From contig NZ_JAHBAH010000001.1 of NCBI RefSeq assembly GCF_020510425.1, positions 1,488,001 through 1,552,000 on the forward strand: a DNA stretch of 64,000 bases. Direction: 5' to 3'. Each line of letters opens with the position of its first letter. Within the stretch, counting starts at the first letter, position 1. Origin of the DNA: Quatrionicoccus australiensis. Lineage in GTDB: Bacteria; Pseudomonadota; Gammaproteobacteria; Burkholderiales; Rhodocyclaceae. Below, one piece after another: positions 44,574 through 57,498 of this stretch. The notes beneath the pieces were generated by a model. That model saw only the letters and a program-made list of their open reading frames with translations, made no database searches and was not told where the DNA came from. The position numbers and the translations under genes were made by a program.

Positions 44574-45636
44574 GTACTTGGCGTTATTGGCTTCCATCAT
44601 CTGCGGAAGCGCGGGCTGTTCAGAAACTGCTCCGCCCGAATGGCCGAAAGAGTGTGTCGGGCGCTTGCAACTGGCTTTGCCGGGTGAAGCGGATCAGGGG
44701 GCATATTTATTCAAAGATTTGATTGTTGATAGAGAGAAATATGGTGGCTGGGCATCCACCGTGTTTTTTGACGGACAGCATGATGGTTGGACAGCGTTTT
44801 CTATATCACATATTACTCACCCGCTAACTCATCCGGAAAAGCAACTGGTTGCGAGAGAGTTTCAGAAAATTGTTGATAGAGCGACTAAATTTCATAAGAG
44901 CAAGGTGGTTTTTCTACCGGTCAACAAACAACATGGTCAGGCATGGGCCGTTACTAATAGGGATATTGGGCTTGATGTCATAGTTAATGACTCAGTTTTT
45001 CTATGGGGAAACGCGACAAGTAGCGATACTGAATTTGTGCTAGCCAAGGAGAAACTCAATCGCCTAATTAATGGTCTGCGCCCCCGCACACTTTTCGACG
45101 TTCCTTCCGAACCGGGCCTTTGTCTCCCCTATGTATTCATTCCGGACGGCGGGCAGGAGAAGCATGCCATCGCAATGACTTACCGCCTCAAGGAACATCC
45201 GGATATCACGGTAAACCTCAAGAGCGAAACAGCCAAAGCAACCCCCAAGGCTGGTGCCGATATCCGACAAGATTCCGTCACGAACGATTTTCGAACAGAT
45301 ACTTTTTGGGGAACCGTCACAGCCCCCGGAAACCTTAAGTCCGCCAGAAGCATCTGGCATTTGCCTGCTAGGCAATCGATTCAACTTGCAGGTTGCCCAG
45401 GCCAAGAAACCTTTCTTGCAGTTGTCCGAAATGATTCCGCAGAAGAGGACTACATCTATCTCTCCGTTGCCCGAGGCAATCCGGACGCCCCGGAAGCAGC
45501 GCCAGATATCCGTTTTTTCGTCGAACAACAACGAGAAAACGCCATCAAGCGGGGTATCACGCCCTTGACGCAGGATGAAGTCCTGAAACTTGCACGGCAA
45601 ATTGCTGCGAGTGTTGGGCCGCGTCAGGGTAAGTAG
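44563..45636 (+). CDS. Tli4-family-like periplasmic immunity protein, copy 2
   Basis: Protein of 357 aa, paralog of 39629-40708: MRRKYLALLASIICGSAGCS signal, CVGRLQLALPGEADQGAYLF, GLCLPYVFIPDGGQEKHAI, TYRLKEHPDITVNLKSETA. The two differ mainly in residues 50-130 and are close elsewhere. It now follows a broken vgrG instead of an effector, so it is an orphan immunity gene, possibly guarding against a rival's effector variant. Function inferred from the paralog. Confidence 0.72.
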   Translation: MRRKYLALLASIICGSAGCSETAPPEWPKECVGRLQLALPGEADQGAYLFKDLIVDREKYGGWASTVFFDGQHDGWTAFSISHITHPLTHPEKQLVAREFQKIVDRATKFHKSKVVFLPVNKQHGQAWAVTNRDIGLDVIVNDSVFLWGNATSSDTEFVLAKEKLNRLINGLRPRTLFDVPSEPGLCLPYVFIPDGGQEKHAIAMTYRLKEHPDITVNLKSETAKATPKAGADIRQDSVTNDFRTDTFWGTVTAPGNLKSARSIWHLPARQSIQLAGCPGQETFLAVVRNDSAEEDYIYLSVARGNPDAPEAAPDIRFFVEQQRENAIKRGITPLTQDEVLKLARQIAASVGPRQGK

Positions 45637-45694
45637 AGGAATTCTGGCAAGAGGTTATCCGAACATTTCAATTTCACCGAAAACTTGCGGTTGA

Positions 45695-48808
<3,114 letters not shown>

Positions 48809-48820
48809 GGAAAAACCGCC

Positions 48821-49345
48821 ATGCGCGTCCCGTTCAGGCTACTGCTCGCAGTGATCATCGCCGCCGTCCTCACCGGCTGCGGCTTCCACCTGCGCGGGAC
48901 GGTCAGCGGCAATCTGCCCTACAAGACCTTTTACATCGCGCTGCCGGACACCTCCGAAATCAATGTCTGGCTGCAGCGCTACATCAAGGCGAGCGGCAAG
49001 ACCGAAATCGTCAGCGATGCGCAGAACGCCGAAGCCATCTTCCAGCAGGTCAACGACGGCCGCCAGAAGACCATTCTCAGCGTCAATGCCCAAGGCCGCG
49101 TGCGCGAATACCGCCTGCAGATGAATTACACCTTCCGCGTCGTCAATGCCAAGGGCCAGGTACTGATCGCGCCGAACGAGATCAACCTGATCCGCGACAT
49201 CACCTACAACGACTCCGCAGTGCTCGCCAAGGATCTGGAAGAAGCGATGCTGTGGCGCGACATGAACACCGACCTGGTCAACCAGATCATGCGCCGGCTG
49301 TCGCTGATCAAGCCGAAGAATCCCGACCAGGAAGAAGACGAGTAA
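48821..49345 (+). CDS. lptE: LPS-assembly lipoprotein LptE
   Basis: Protein of 174 aa with a lipoprotein signal ending in LTGCGFHLRG, the typical LptE start (Cys near 21), and a C-terminal charged tail. LptE plugs the LptD barrel that inserts LPS in the outer membrane. Position between leuS and holA is the standard one in Proteobacteria. The stop overlaps the holA ATG (TAATG). Confidence 0.95.
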   Translation: MRVPFRLLLAVIIAAVLTGCGFHLRGTVSGNLPYKTFYIALPDTSEINVWLQRYIKASGKTEIVSDAQNAEAIFQQVNDGRQKTILSVNAQGRVREYRLQMNYTFRVVNAKGQVLIAPNEINLIRDITYNDSAVLAKDLEEAMLWRDMNTDLVNQIMRRLSLIKPKNPDQEEDE

Positions 49346-50352
49346 TGCTGCTGCGCGGCGAACAGCTCGCGGCGCACCTCGAACGCGAGTTGCGCCCGCT
49401 CTACGTGCTTTACGGCGACGAGCCGCTGCTCGTCATCGAAGCGGCCGACGCCATCCGCGCCCGCTCGCGCCAGATGGGCTACAGCGAACGCGAAGTGCTG
49501 ACCGTGCTGCCGCAATTCGACTGGGGCCAGTTGCTCGCCGCCGGCGGCAACATGTCATTGTTCGGCGACAAGAAACTGATCGACCTGCGCATTCCCACCG
49601 GCAAGCCGGGCAAGGAAGGCAGCGCGGCGCTGCAGCAGTGGTGCCAGAACCTGTCGATGGACAACCTGCTGCTGATCACCCTGCCCGAACTCGACTGGCG
49701 CGAGGAAAAGGCCGTCTGGTTCACGGCCCTGGTCAATGCCGGCGTCGCGATCAAGCTGATGGCACCGCCGCTCGCCGAACTGCCGGGCTGGATCGCCGGT
49801 CGCCTGCGCCGGCAGCAGCAGAGCGCCGATGTCGACAGCCTCAAATTCATCGCCGAGCGCGTCGAGGGCAACCTGCTCGCCGCGCACCAGGAAATCCAGA
49901 AACTTGGCCTGCTCTATCCGGCCGGGCAGTTGAGCGCGGCGCAGATTCGCGATGCCGTGCTCAATGTCGCCCGCTACGACATCGAAGGCCTGCGCGAAGC
50001 GCTGCTCGCCGGCGACATCGCCCGCCTGACGCGGACGCTGGACGGCCTGATGCAGGAAGGCGAAGCGCCGCCGCTGGTGTTGTGGGCGATGAGCGAGGAA
50101 ATCCGGGCGCTGACCATCATTCGCGCCGGCATGGACGCCGGCCGGCCGGTCGATCAACTGCTCAAGGATGCGAAAGTCTGGGGACCGCGCGCCAACCCGG
50201 TGAAAAAGGCCCTGCAGCGCCTGTCGACCGCTGGCCTTGAGGCTGCGCTACGCCATGCCGGTCAGATCGACCGCCTGGCCAAGGGCATCGGCCAGGGCAA
50301 CATCTGGGAAGAGTTTTTGCGACTGGGCCTGCGCCTGAGCACCGGCCGCTAG
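49345..50352 (+). CDS. holA: DNA polymerase III subunit delta
   Basis: Protein of 335 aa from the ATG at 49345, overlapping lptE. Features are RPLYVLYGDEPLLVIEAADA near 19, FGDKKLIDLRIPTGKPGKEG near 72 and EGEAPPLVLWAMSEEIRAL near 233. Delta opens the beta clamp as part of the clamp loader. Longer frame upstream is shadow of leuS/lptE. Confidence 0.95.
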   Translation: MLLRGEQLAAHLERELRPLYVLYGDEPLLVIEAADAIRARSRQMGYSEREVLTVLPQFDWGQLLAAGGNMSLFGDKKLIDLRIPTGKPGKEGSAALQQWCQNLSMDNLLLITLPELDWREEKAVWFTALVNAGVAIKLMAPPLAELPGWIAGRLRRQQQSADVDSLKFIAERVEGNLLAAHQEIQKLGLLYPAGQLSAAQIRDAVLNVARYDIEGLREALLAGDIARLTRTLDGLMQEGEAPPLVLWAMSEEIRALTIIRAGMDAGRPVDQLLKDAKVWGPRANPVKKALQRLSTAGLEAALRHAGQIDRLAKGIGQGNIWEEFLRLGLRLSTGR

Positions 50353-50359
50353 TCGTTCA

Positions 50360-50617
50360 TTACTTGCCGGCCGCCTGTTTCGCCACCTCGGCCACGTCGG
50401 CCGGCTCGTCGGGATCCAGGTCTTCCCAGATACACGAGTGCTCGCCGCGCACGTCGTGCAAGCCCGGCTTGGGCGTTTCCTGCACCAGGCATTCGCCCCT
50501 GCACTCATCGGAAACCACCACCACTTTCATTTCAGCATCGACCTGGCGTTCGCCATCCCAGTAGCTGCATGTTGCGCAAACCTTGACCTCGTTTGGCAAT
50601 ATCAATTTTTCTGCCAT
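50360..50617 (-). CDS. Small cysteine-rich conserved protein
   Basis: Protein of 85 aa with six Cys, four in two C-x2-4-C pairs (VCATCSYWDG and DECRGECLVQ) and one in HSCIWEDL. This spacing suggests a metal or disulfide-stabilised small protein. No family is recognised. It is convergent with holA (7 bp apart) and divergent from proA. Confidence 0.6.
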   Translation of the reverse strand: MAEKLILPNEVKVCATCSYWDGERQVDAEMKVVVVSDECRGECLVQETPKPGLHDVRGEHSCIWEDLDPDEPADVAEVAKQAAGK

Positions 50618-50696
50618 CTTGTCCTCGATGGAAACCTCGTTGTCGTAGCGGATAAGAGTTTACCCGGTTCCGGAAGTTCCCTGTTGTTTGTCTGGC

Positions 50697-50702
50697 TATA
50701 AT
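50697..50702 (+). promoter_or_regulatory. Likely -10 box of proA
   Basis: TATAAT 28 bp before the proA ATG, preceded by TGGC. No good -35 hexamer at 16-18 bp. Divergent spacer between the small Cys-rich gene and proA. Confidence 0.5.
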
Positions 50703-50729
50703 GTTTCTTTGCGCAGAACCCGGAATATC

Positions 50730-51986
50730 ATGGACATCAAGGAATACATGCAGGACATCGGGCGTCGCGCCCGTGCCGCCTCGCGCCGCCTGGCCGGCGC
50801 CACCACCGCCGAAAAAAATGCCGCACTGCTGCATCTCGCCGCGGCCATCCGCCGCGAGAAGGCCGCGCTGCTCGCCGCCAACGCCGAGGACCTCGACGCC
50901 GCCCGCGCCAATGGCCTGGAGGCGGCGATGCTCGATCGCCTGACGCTGACCGAAAAGGGCGTCGAAAGCATGGCAGCAGGCGTCGAACAGGTCGCCGGCC
51001 TGGCCGATCCGATCGGCGAGATGACCGACATCAAGTTCCGCCCGACCGGCATCCAGGTCGGCAAGATGCGCGTGCCGCTCGGCGTCATCGGCATCATTTA
51101 CGAAGCACGCCCGAACGTCACCGCCGATGCCGCCGCGCTCTGCCTGAAGTCGGGCAATGCGGCCATCCTGCGCGGCGGTTCGGAAGCCATCAACTGCAAC
51201 CGCGCCATCGCCGCCCTCGTCCAGGAAGGCCTGCAGGCCGCCGGCCTGCCCGCCGACTGCGTGCAGGTGATCGCCACCACCGACCGCGCCGCGGTCGGCG
51301 AACTGATCACCATGCGCGAGTTTGTCGACGTAATCGTGCCGCGCGGCGGCAAGGGCCTGATCGCCCGCCTGCTCGCCGAAGCCCGCGTACCGATGATCCA
51401 GCACCTCGATGGTAACTGCCACGTCTATCTGGAAGAGGAAGCCGACCCGAACAAGGCGCTGCGCATCGTCGAAAATTCAAAGACGCAGCGCTACGGCACC
51501 TGCAACACCGCCGAGTCGCTGTTGGTCGACCGTTCGGTTGCCGCCATGCTGCTGCCGCCGATTGCCCACATGTTGACCGGCAAGGGCGTCGAAATCCGCG
51601 GCTGCGCGGAAACCTGCGCCATCCTGCCGAATGCCGTTGCCGCGACGGAAGAGGACTACTACACCGAATACCTGGCGCCGATCATTTCGGTCAAGGTGGT
51701 TTCCGGCATCGACGAGGCGATTGCCCGCATCAACCAATATTCGTCGCACCACACCGAAGCCATCGTCACCGACAACCATCCGAAGGCGATGCGCTTCCTG
51801 CGCGAAGTCGATTCGGCCTCGGTCATGATCAACGCCTCGACACGCTTCGCCGATGGCTTCGAATACGGCCTGGGTGCCGAGATCGGCATCTCGACCGACA
51901 AGATCCACGCGCGCGGCCCGGTCGGTCTCGACGGCCTGACCAGCCAGAAGTGGGTCGTCCTCGGCGACGGTCACGTACGCGGCTAA
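50730..51986 (+). CDS. proA: Gamma-glutamyl phosphate reductase
   Basis: Protein of 418 aa from ATG 50730 ([17 protein letters not shown]); the frame is open 14 codons upstream across the promoter. It reduces glutamyl-5-phosphate to the semialdehyde in proline synthesis. Family marks: [17 protein letters not shown] near 124, [17 protein letters not shown] near 145, and the nucleophilic Cys in [13 protein letters not shown] near 255. proB is not in the window. Confidence 0.97.
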   Translation: MDIKEYMQDIGRRARAASRRLAGATTAEKNAALLHLAAAIRREKAALLAANAEDLDAARANGLEAAMLDRLTLTEKGVESMAAGVEQVAGLADPIGEMTDIKFRPTGIQVGKMRVPLGVIGIIYEARPNVTADAAALCLKSGNAAILRGGSEAINCNRAIAALVQEGLQAAGLPADCVQVIATTDRAAVGELITMREFVDVIVPRGGKGLIARLLAEARVPMIQHLDGNCHVYLEEEADPNKALRIVENSKTQRYGTCNTAESLLVDRSVAAMLLPPIAHMLTGKGVEIRGCAETCAILPNAVAATEEDYYTEYLAPIISVKVVSGIDEAIARINQYSSHHTEAIVTDNHPKAMRFLREVDSASVMINASTRFADGFEYGLGAEIGISTDKIHARGPVGLDGLTSQKWVVLGDGHVRG

Positions 51987-52021
51987 TCAATCCACAACAA
52001 CGATATTTGGGAGAAAGCAGC

Positions 52022-52477
52022 ATGACCATCATCTGGAGCCCCGATCTGAACACGGGGATCGACATCATCGACCACCAGCATCGCCGCATCGTCGACTTCA
52101 TCAACGATCTCGAAGCCGCGCAGGTTCTCGGCGACAAGAAACAGATCCGCCAGGTGATCTACGACTGCGTCGATTACACGCTGTCGCACTTCGCCTTCGA
52201 GGAAAGCATGCAGGAAGAGGCTGGCTACCAGTACTGCAAGCCGCACAAGAAGGTGCATGAACTGTTCACGCGCAAGGTCACCGAATACCAGGAGCGCATG
52301 GAACTGGGCGACGATGTCGCCGAGGAACTGCATGCCATGCTCGCCCGCTGGCTGGTCAACCACATCAAGCGCGACGATGCCGACTACGTCAGCGTGGTCA
52401 AGGCCAACATGAAGACCGAAACCCCGCCGACCGAAGCAAAGAAACAGACCGGCTGGTTCCGCAAACTGTTCGGTTAA
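52022..52477 (+). CDS. Bacteriohemerythrin
   Basis: Protein of 151 aa from ATG 52022 with GGAGA 10 bp upstream. The di-iron ligands of the family are in DIIDHQHRRIVDFIN (His), YTLSHFAFEE (His, Glu), KPHKKVHE (two His) and HIKRDDADY (His, Asp). Such proteins bind or carry O2, common in microaerobic Rhodocyclales. The last 20 residues are a Lys/Trp-rich tail. gcdH starts at the next base after the stop. Confidence 0.95.
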   Translation: MTIIWSPDLNTGIDIIDHQHRRIVDFINDLEAAQVLGDKKQIRQVIYDCVDYTLSHFAFEESMQEEAGYQYCKPHKKVHELFTRKVTEYQERMELGDDVAEELHAMLARWLVNHIKRDDADYVSVVKANMKTETPPTEAKKQTGWFRKLFG

Positions 52478-53653
52478 ATGAGCCAGACCGCCTTCAACTG
52501 GGAAGATCCCTTCCGCCTCGACAGCCAGCTCGCCGCCGATGAGCGGCAGGTGCGCAACGCGGCACAGAGCTTCGCCCGCAAGGCGTTGGCGCCGCGCATC
52601 CGCGATGCCTTCCGGCACGAGACGGTCGACCCGGCGATTTTCCGCGAAATGGGCGCCATGGGCCTGCTCGGCGCAACGCTGCCGCCGCAGTACGGCGGCG
52701 CCGGGCTGAATTACGTTTCCTACGGCCTGATCGCGCGCGAAATCGAATACATCGACTCGGGCTACCGCACCATGCTCAGCGTGCAATCCTCGCTGGTCAT
52801 GCTGCCCATCTTCGCCTTCGGTAGCGAAGAACAGAAAGAGAAATACCTGCCCCGCCTCGGCAAGGGCGAGCTGATCGGCTGCTTCGGCCTGACCGAGCCC
52901 GACTCCGGCTCCGACCCCGGCAGCCTGAACACGCGCGCCCGCGCCGTGCCCGGCGGCTGGAAGCTGTCGGGCAGCAAGAACTGGATTTCGAATGCGCCGA
53001 TTGCCGATGTCTTCATCGTCTGGGCCAAGGACGATGCCGGCAAGATCCGCGGTTTCATCCTGGAAAAAGGCATGCCGGGGCTGTCGGCGCCGGTCATTCA
53101 CGGCAAGGTCGGGCTGCGCGCCGCGATCACCGGCGAGATCGTCATGGACGAGGTTTTCGTCCCGGGCGAGAACCTGCTACCTGGCGTCAGCGGCCTGAAG
53201 GGGCCATTCACCTGTCTCAACTCGGCGCGCTACGGCATCGCATGGGGCGCCCTGGGTGCCGCCGAAGCCTGCTGGCACACGGCGCGGCAATACACGCTGG
53301 AGCGCAAGCAGTTCGACAAGCCGCTCGCCGCCAACCAGCTGATCCAGAAAAAACTGGCCGACATGCAAACCGAAATCGCGCTCGGCATCCAGAGCGTGCT
53401 GCGCCTCGGCCGGATGATGGATGACGGCAGCGCCGCACCGGAAAACGTCTCGATGCTGAAACGCAATTCCTGCGGCAAGGCCCTCGACATCGCCCGCACG
53501 GCGCGCGACATGCTGGGCGGCAACGGCATTTCCGACGATTTCGGCGTCATCCGCCACCTGGTCAATCTGGAAGTGGTCAATACCTATGAAGGCACACACG
53601 ACGTGCACGCCCTCATCCTCGGCCGGGCACAGACCGGGATTTCGGCTTTTTAA
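52478..53653 (+). CDS. gcdH: Glutaryl-CoA dehydrogenase
   Basis: Acyl-CoA dehydrogenase of 391 aa with [20 protein letters not shown] at the start, [17 protein letters not shown] near 130 for FAD/substrate, and the catalytic Glu in [17 protein letters not shown] near 365-381. These match the glutaryl-CoA dehydrogenase branch, which makes crotonyl-CoA in lysine, tryptophan and aromatic breakdown. Starts directly after the hemerythrin stop. Confidence 0.93.
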   Translation: MSQTAFNWEDPFRLDSQLAADERQVRNAAQSFARKALAPRIRDAFRHETVDPAIFREMGAMGLLGATLPPQYGGAGLNYVSYGLIAREIEYIDSGYRTMLSVQSSLVMLPIFAFGSEEQKEKYLPRLGKGELIGCFGLTEPDSGSDPGSLNTRARAVPGGWKLSGSKNWISNAPIADVFIVWAKDDAGKIRGFILEKGMPGLSAPVIHGKVGLRAAITGEIVMDEVFVPGENLLPGVSGLKGPFTCLNSARYGIAWGALGAAEACWHTARQYTLERKQFDKPLAANQLIQKKLADMQTEIALGIQSVLRLGRMMDDGSAAPENVSMLKRNSCGKALDIARTARDMLGGNGISDDFGVIRHLVNLEVVNTYEGTHDVHALILGRAQTGISAF

Positions 53654-53677
53654 ATCCGTCGACCGGAGGAGCTGCGC

Positions 53678-54166
53678 ATGCAAACCCGCCCCAACCAGGT
53701 ATACCAGGCCATCGTCGCCGCCCCCGGCTTCTGCCTAGGCGTGCAATGCGATGCCGACGAAATCACCGGCATCGATTTTCTCGAACCACGCCCGGCGCAG
53801 GAAGCCAGCAGCGCCCTGGCCGCCGAAGCGGCGCGCCAGTTGGAGGCCTATCTTGCCGACCCGGCGTTCACCTTCAACCTGCCGCTGCGGCCGGCCGGCA
53901 CCAGTTTCCAGCGCCGCGTCTGGCAACAGATCGCGGCGATTCCCGGCGGCCAGACGCTGACTTACGGTCAACTGGCAAAAAACATCAAAAATGCGCCGCG
54001 CGCCGTCGGCCAGGCCTGTGGTGCCAATCCCTACCCGGTTGTTGTGCCCTGCCACCGCGTCGTTGCGACCGGCGGCGGCCTGGGCGGCTTTGCGCGTGAG
54101 CGCGGCGGCTTTCTGCTCGACGTCAAACGCTGGCTACTGCAGCATGAACACAGCCACCCCGGCTGA
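53678..54166 (+). CDS. ogt: Methylated-DNA-cysteine S-methyltransferase
   Basis: Protein of 162 aa with the active-site motif PCHRVV near 124 and the recognition helix segment FQRRVWQQIAAIPGGQTLTY near 75, then RAVGQACGANPYP. It repairs O6-alkylguanine by moving the alkyl group to the Cys. GGAGGAG precedes the ATG. It overlaps xerD by 23 bp. Confidence 0.93.
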   Translation: MQTRPNQVYQAIVAAPGFCLGVQCDADEITGIDFLEPRPAQEASSALAAEAARQLEAYLADPAFTFNLPLRPAGTSFQRRVWQQIAAIPGGQTLTYGQLAKNIKNAPRAVGQACGANPYPVVVPCHRVVATGGGLGGFARERGGFLLDVKRWLLQHEHSHPG

Positions 54167-55052
54167 TCTCGCCGAGATCGACAATTTCTGCGACGCCCTG
54201 TGGCTGGAAGACGGGCTGGCCAGAACGACGCTCGACAGCTACCGCTCCGACCTCGGCCGCCTGGCGCTGTGGCTGGCCACGCACGGCCACGAGGCCCTGC
54301 TCGACTGCCGCGACACCACGCTCGCCGGCTTCATCGCCGACCTGTCGCGGACAACGCGCGCCACCTCACAGTCGCGCTACCTGTCCACGCTGCGCCGTTT
54401 CTTTCGCTGGCAACTCGGGCGCGGCCGCATATTCGTCGATCCGACCCTGCAGCTAGCCAACCCGGCCCGTCCGTCACGCCTGCCCAAGGTTATGTCGGAA
54501 AAGCAGGTCGACCACCTGCTCGCTGCGCCCGACCTCGACACACCCCTCGGCCTGCGCGACCGGGCCATGCTGGAAACCCTCTACGCGACCGGCCTGCGCG
54601 TTTCCGAGCTGGTCAATCTGAAAACCAATGAAGTCGGCTTCAACGAAGGCGTCATCCGTGTGCTCGGCAAGGGCAGCAAGGAGCGCCTGGTGCCACTCGG
54701 CGAAGTTGCCATCGACTGGCTGCAACGCTACCTCGCCGAGGTGCGCCAGGACATCCTCAAAGGCCAGCAAAGCGAAGCGCTGTTCGTCACCGGCCGCGGC
54801 GGCGCCATGACGCGCCAGGCCTTCTGGCAGCTGATCAAGCGCTATGCGCTGCAGGCCGGCATCGATCCGGCCAAACTGTCACCGCATGTGCTGCGCCACG
54901 CCTTCGCGACCCATCTGCTCAACCATGGCGCCGACCTGCGCGTCGTCCAGCTGCTGCTCGGCCATGCCGACATCACGACAACGCAGATCTACACCCACGT
55001 CGCGCGCGAACGACTAAAGAGCCTGCACACGCTGCATCACCCGCGCGGCTGA
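54144..55052 (+). CDS. xerD: Site-specific tyrosine recombinase XerD
   Basis: Protein of 302 aa from the ATG at 54144 inside the 3' end of ogt. SAM-like core-binding domain (about 10-95), then the catalytic domain with Arg in [14 protein letters not shown], Lys in [23 protein letters not shown] (His, Arg), [16 protein letters not shown] (His and the nucleophile Tyr). XerD with XerC resolves chromosome dimers at dif. N-terminal pattern [20 protein letters not shown] fits XerD rather than XerC. Confidence 0.95.
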   Translation: MNTATPADLAEIDNFCDALWLEDGLARTTLDSYRSDLGRLALWLATHGHEALLDCRDTTLAGFIADLSRTTRATSQSRYLSTLRRFFRWQLGRGRIFVDPTLQLANPARPSRLPKVMSEKQVDHLLAAPDLDTPLGLRDRAMLETLYATGLRVSELVNLKTNEVGFNEGVIRVLGKGSKERLVPLGEVAIDWLQRYLAEVRQDILKGQQSEALFVTGRGGAMTRQAFWQLIKRYALQAGIDPAKLSPHVLRHAFATHLLNHGADLRVVQLLLGHADITTTQIYTHVARERLKSLHTLHHPRG

Positions 55053-55058
55053 ACACGC

Positions 55059-55394
55059 TCAGGCATAAACGTCGACTTCGTTACCGAGCTTGTCATCGGC
55101 CGGTTTCGTGGGTGGTGCAGCTTGAGACTTGTCGGTCGTCGCCGCAGCCGCCTTGTCTGCCTCCTGCTTCTGCAATTGCGCAATGCGTGACTGCAGCACC
55201 TCGATCTGCTGCTGGATCAGTTCGGCCTGATCGACGGCATCTTCCGAGTCGCTCTCCTGCAGTTTGGTCAATTTCTTTTCCAGTGCCGCAATCTGCTTTT
55301 CCAGCGCGGCAATGCTGCTCGCCGTGCCGCTGCTACCGGAAGAGGAAGAACTGCTGCCGATCCCCGTATTGGTGGTGACGCTGATGCTGCTCAT
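55059..55394 (-). CDS. FlxA-like coiled-coil protein
   Basis: Protein of 111 aa from ATG 55394, with AGGAG 7 bp upstream. A Ser/Gly-rich start (TGIGSSSSSSGSSGTASS) is followed by a coiled coil at about 27-80 (IAALEKQIAALEKKLTKLQE, IEVLQSRIAQLQKQEADKAA) and an Ala/Lys-rich tail. Layout matches FlxA-like proteins, whose role is unclear. The longer upstream frame overlaps ybaK and is not used. Convergent with xerD, 6 bp apart. Confidence 0.75.
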   Translation of the reverse strand: MSSISVTTNTGIGSSSSSSGSSGTASSIAALEKQIAALEKKLTKLQESDSEDAVDQAELIQQQIEVLQSRIAQLQKQEADKAAAATTDKSQAAPPTKPADDKLGNEVDVYA

Positions 55395-55560
55395 GCTGTT
55401 TCTCCTGGTTGATGGATCTGCTCCTGTTATCGGCCGGCACCGCGCAAAACTTGCTGGCGGAATGGGTAAATCCACGTAAAGACAGGTAAAGACGGCGGCG
55501 TAGCGGTCGACCGTGTCCGACGCGGTAAAATCAGCCGTCGTCAGCAAGCCAGAGTCCGCC

Positions 55561-56052
55561 ATGAGCAAAACCGAACACGCCCCCGAAACCCAGGCCACCA
55601 AGTTCCTGAAAGCGCACAAGGTCGCCTTCTCCAGCCACCTCTACGCCTACGAGGAGCACGGCGGCACCAAGGTTTCGGCGCGCGAGCTGAACGTGGACGA
55701 GCATGCCGTGGTCAAGACCCTGATTTTCGAGGACGAGAACGCCAAGCCGCTGATCGTGCTAATGCACGGCGACTGCAAGGTATCGACCAAGGAACTGGCG
55801 CGCCAGGTTGGCTGCAAGAAGATCGAGCCGTGCAAGCCGGAAGTCGCCAACCGGCACAGCGGCTTCCTGGTCGGCGGCACCAGCCCGTTCGGCACAAAGA
55901 AGGCGATGCCGGTCTTCATCGAGAAAACGATCCTCGACCTGCCGCTGATTTACATCAACGGCGGCCGCCGTGGCTACCTGGTCGGCATCCATCCGCACGA
56001 CATCCTGCGCACGCTGGCGGCGAAAGCGGTGGACGCGGCGCTGCCCGGCTGA
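55561..56052 (+). CDS. ybaK: Cys-tRNA(Pro) deacylase, YbaK/EbsC type
   Basis: Protein of 163 aa from ATG 55561. The YbaK domain shows VVKTLIFEDENAKPLIVLMHGD near 47, the essential Lys of the family in EHAVVKT, GGTSPFGTKKAMPVFIE near 103, and NGGRRGYLVGI near 127. It frees tRNA-Pro mischarged with Cys. Short linker upstream (55513-55560) is open but lacks a ribosome binding site. Confidence 0.92.
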   Translation: MSKTEHAPETQATKFLKAHKVAFSSHLYAYEEHGGTKVSARELNVDEHAVVKTLIFEDENAKPLIVLMHGDCKVSTKELARQVGCKKIEPCKPEVANRHSGFLVGGTSPFGTKKAMPVFIEKTILDLPLIYINGGRRGYLVGIHPHDILRTLAAKAVDAALPG

Positions 56053-56144
56053 TTTGCTTTAGCAATCGACAATATTTAATCAATCGATTGGAGCTATGGC
56101 GCAGCGGCGCATAAAGTGACACTCATCGAACCAGGAGTGCCAGC

Positions 56145-57020
56145 ATGAGCCAGATCGTCATCCAGCATTACGCCCGCCCCGCCGCCCGCCGCCATTTGTG
56201 GGTCGGCCTCGTCATGGCCAGCATCGCCGTCGCTTTCGGCATCGAGCAGATCGCCTTCTGGCTGAGCGCTCATCCGATGGCCGCCAAGGGCCTCGAAGCC
56301 AGCCTGTTTGCCGGCCTCGCCACCGGGCTCGGGGCAATTCCGGTGCTTTTCTTGCGTCGACCGTCCGAGCGCCTGATGGCGCCGATGCTCGGCCTGGCCG
56401 GCGGCATGATGCTCGCCGCCAGTCTTTTTTCCTTGCTCGTGCCGGCCGTACAAAGCGTCGCCGCCAGCCCGGCCGCGTGGCCGCTCGGCGTGATCACCGC
56501 GCTCGCCTTCGTGGCCGGGGTCGCGCTGATGCAGCAGATGGACCGCCACACCCGGCACGCCCACGTCGAGAGCATCGACAGCAACAGCGTCTTGCCGCGG
56601 GTCGGCCTCGTGGTCGCCGCGATCGCCTTGCACAACGTGCCGGAAGGTCTTGCCGTCGGCGTCTCGGCCGCGGCCGGTGCCGATCACGGGATGACGCTGG
56701 GCATCGCCATCCAGAACGTGCCGGAAGGCTGGATCGTCGCCAGCGCGATGCTGGTGCTCGGCGCGACACCCTTGCGCGCCGCTGCGATTGCGCTCGCCAC
56801 CGGCCTGGTCGAACCGCTTGGCGGCTTGCTCGGCGTCATCGCCAGCAGCCTGGCCGGCGAAGCCTTGCCGCTCGCCCTCGCCGCTGCAGCCGGTGCCATG
56901 CTCTGGGTGGTCAGCCACGAATTGATCCCGGCCTCGCACAAGCCCGGTCGCGAAGCCGCCGGCACCGCCGGGCTGGCCGCCGGTTTCGCGATCATGACCG
57001 TGCTCGCCGCAGCATTCTGA
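56145..57020 (+). CDS. ZIP-family metal transporter
   Basis: Protein of 291 aa with about eight membrane segments. The metal-site motifs are ALHNVPEGLAVGVS near 166 and IAIQNVPEGWIVAS near 187, with a His-containing loop (MDRHTRHAHVES) before them. ZIP proteins import zinc or other divalent metals. GGAG lies upstream of the ATG. A strong terminator follows. Confidence 0.9.
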   Translation: MSQIVIQHYARPAARRHLWVGLVMASIAVAFGIEQIAFWLSAHPMAAKGLEASLFAGLATGLGAIPVLFLRRPSERLMAPMLGLAGGMMLAASLFSLLVPAVQSVAASPAAWPLGVITALAFVAGVALMQQMDRHTRHAHVESIDSNSVLPRVGLVVAAIALHNVPEGLAVGVSAAAGADHGMTLGIAIQNVPEGWIVASAMLVLGATPLRAAAIALATGLVEPLGGLLGVIASSLAGEALPLALAAAAGAMLWVVSHELIPASHKPGREAAGTAGLAAGFAIMTVLAAAF

Positions 57021-57027
57021 GCGCGAC

Positions 57028-57068
57028 AAAAAAGGCCCAGCGGTCGACGTCGACCGCTGGGCCTTTTT
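57028..57068. terminator. Bidirectional intrinsic terminator
   Basis: A-run, then 14-bp stem GGCCCAGCGGTCGA/TCGACCGCTGGGCC around a 2-base centre, then T-run. It works for the ZIP gene rightward and folB leftward, which converge here. Confidence 0.92.
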
Positions 57069-57080
57069 GCTTGCTGTCTT

Positions 57081-57431
57081 TTAGAGCGAGCGCTCGATGA
57101 TCACGCCGACGCGCTTGACGCCCGGCATCATGCCGAGCTTGGCAATCGAGACACGCACCCAGTGTACGGCGAAGGTTTCCAGGATGTAGCTGGCGACATG
57201 TTCGGCCAGCGCCTCGATCAGGTTGAAATGGCTGCCCGCCAGATCGCTGCGCAGGCGTTCAACGACCACGGCGTAGTCCACGGTGTCGCGGATGTCGTCG
57301 CTGGCGCCGGCCGAGACGGTCGACACGCCGATTTGCAGAGAAATCTCGACCGTCTGCGACATGGCCTTTTCGCGCGGATAGATACCTATCCACGTCTCGG
57401 CGCGCAGTTCTTCGATGAAAATGATGTCCAT
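57081..57431 (-). CDS. folB: Dihydroneopterin aldolase
   Basis: Protein of 116 aa from ATG 57431 (MDIIFIEELRAETWIGIYP). Family marks: GIYPREKAMSQTVEISLQI, DTVDYAVVVERLRS, FNLIEALAEHVA with the active-site Glu, and KLGMMPGVKRVGVIIER. It acts in folate synthesis. Divergent from plsY, as in many Proteobacteria; the 67-bp gap holds both promoters. Confidence 0.94.
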   Translation of the reverse strand: MDIIFIEELRAETWIGIYPREKAMSQTVEISLQIGVSTVSAGASDDIRDTVDYAVVVERLRSDLAGSHFNLIEALAEHVASYILETFAVHWVRVSIAKLGMMPGVKRVGVIIERSL

Positions 57432-57498
57432 ACAGGAGTCGAAATGCCTTGGCAGTGTAAAATCCGCCGCGATTGTACTCCAGCCGGGATATCCCCTC

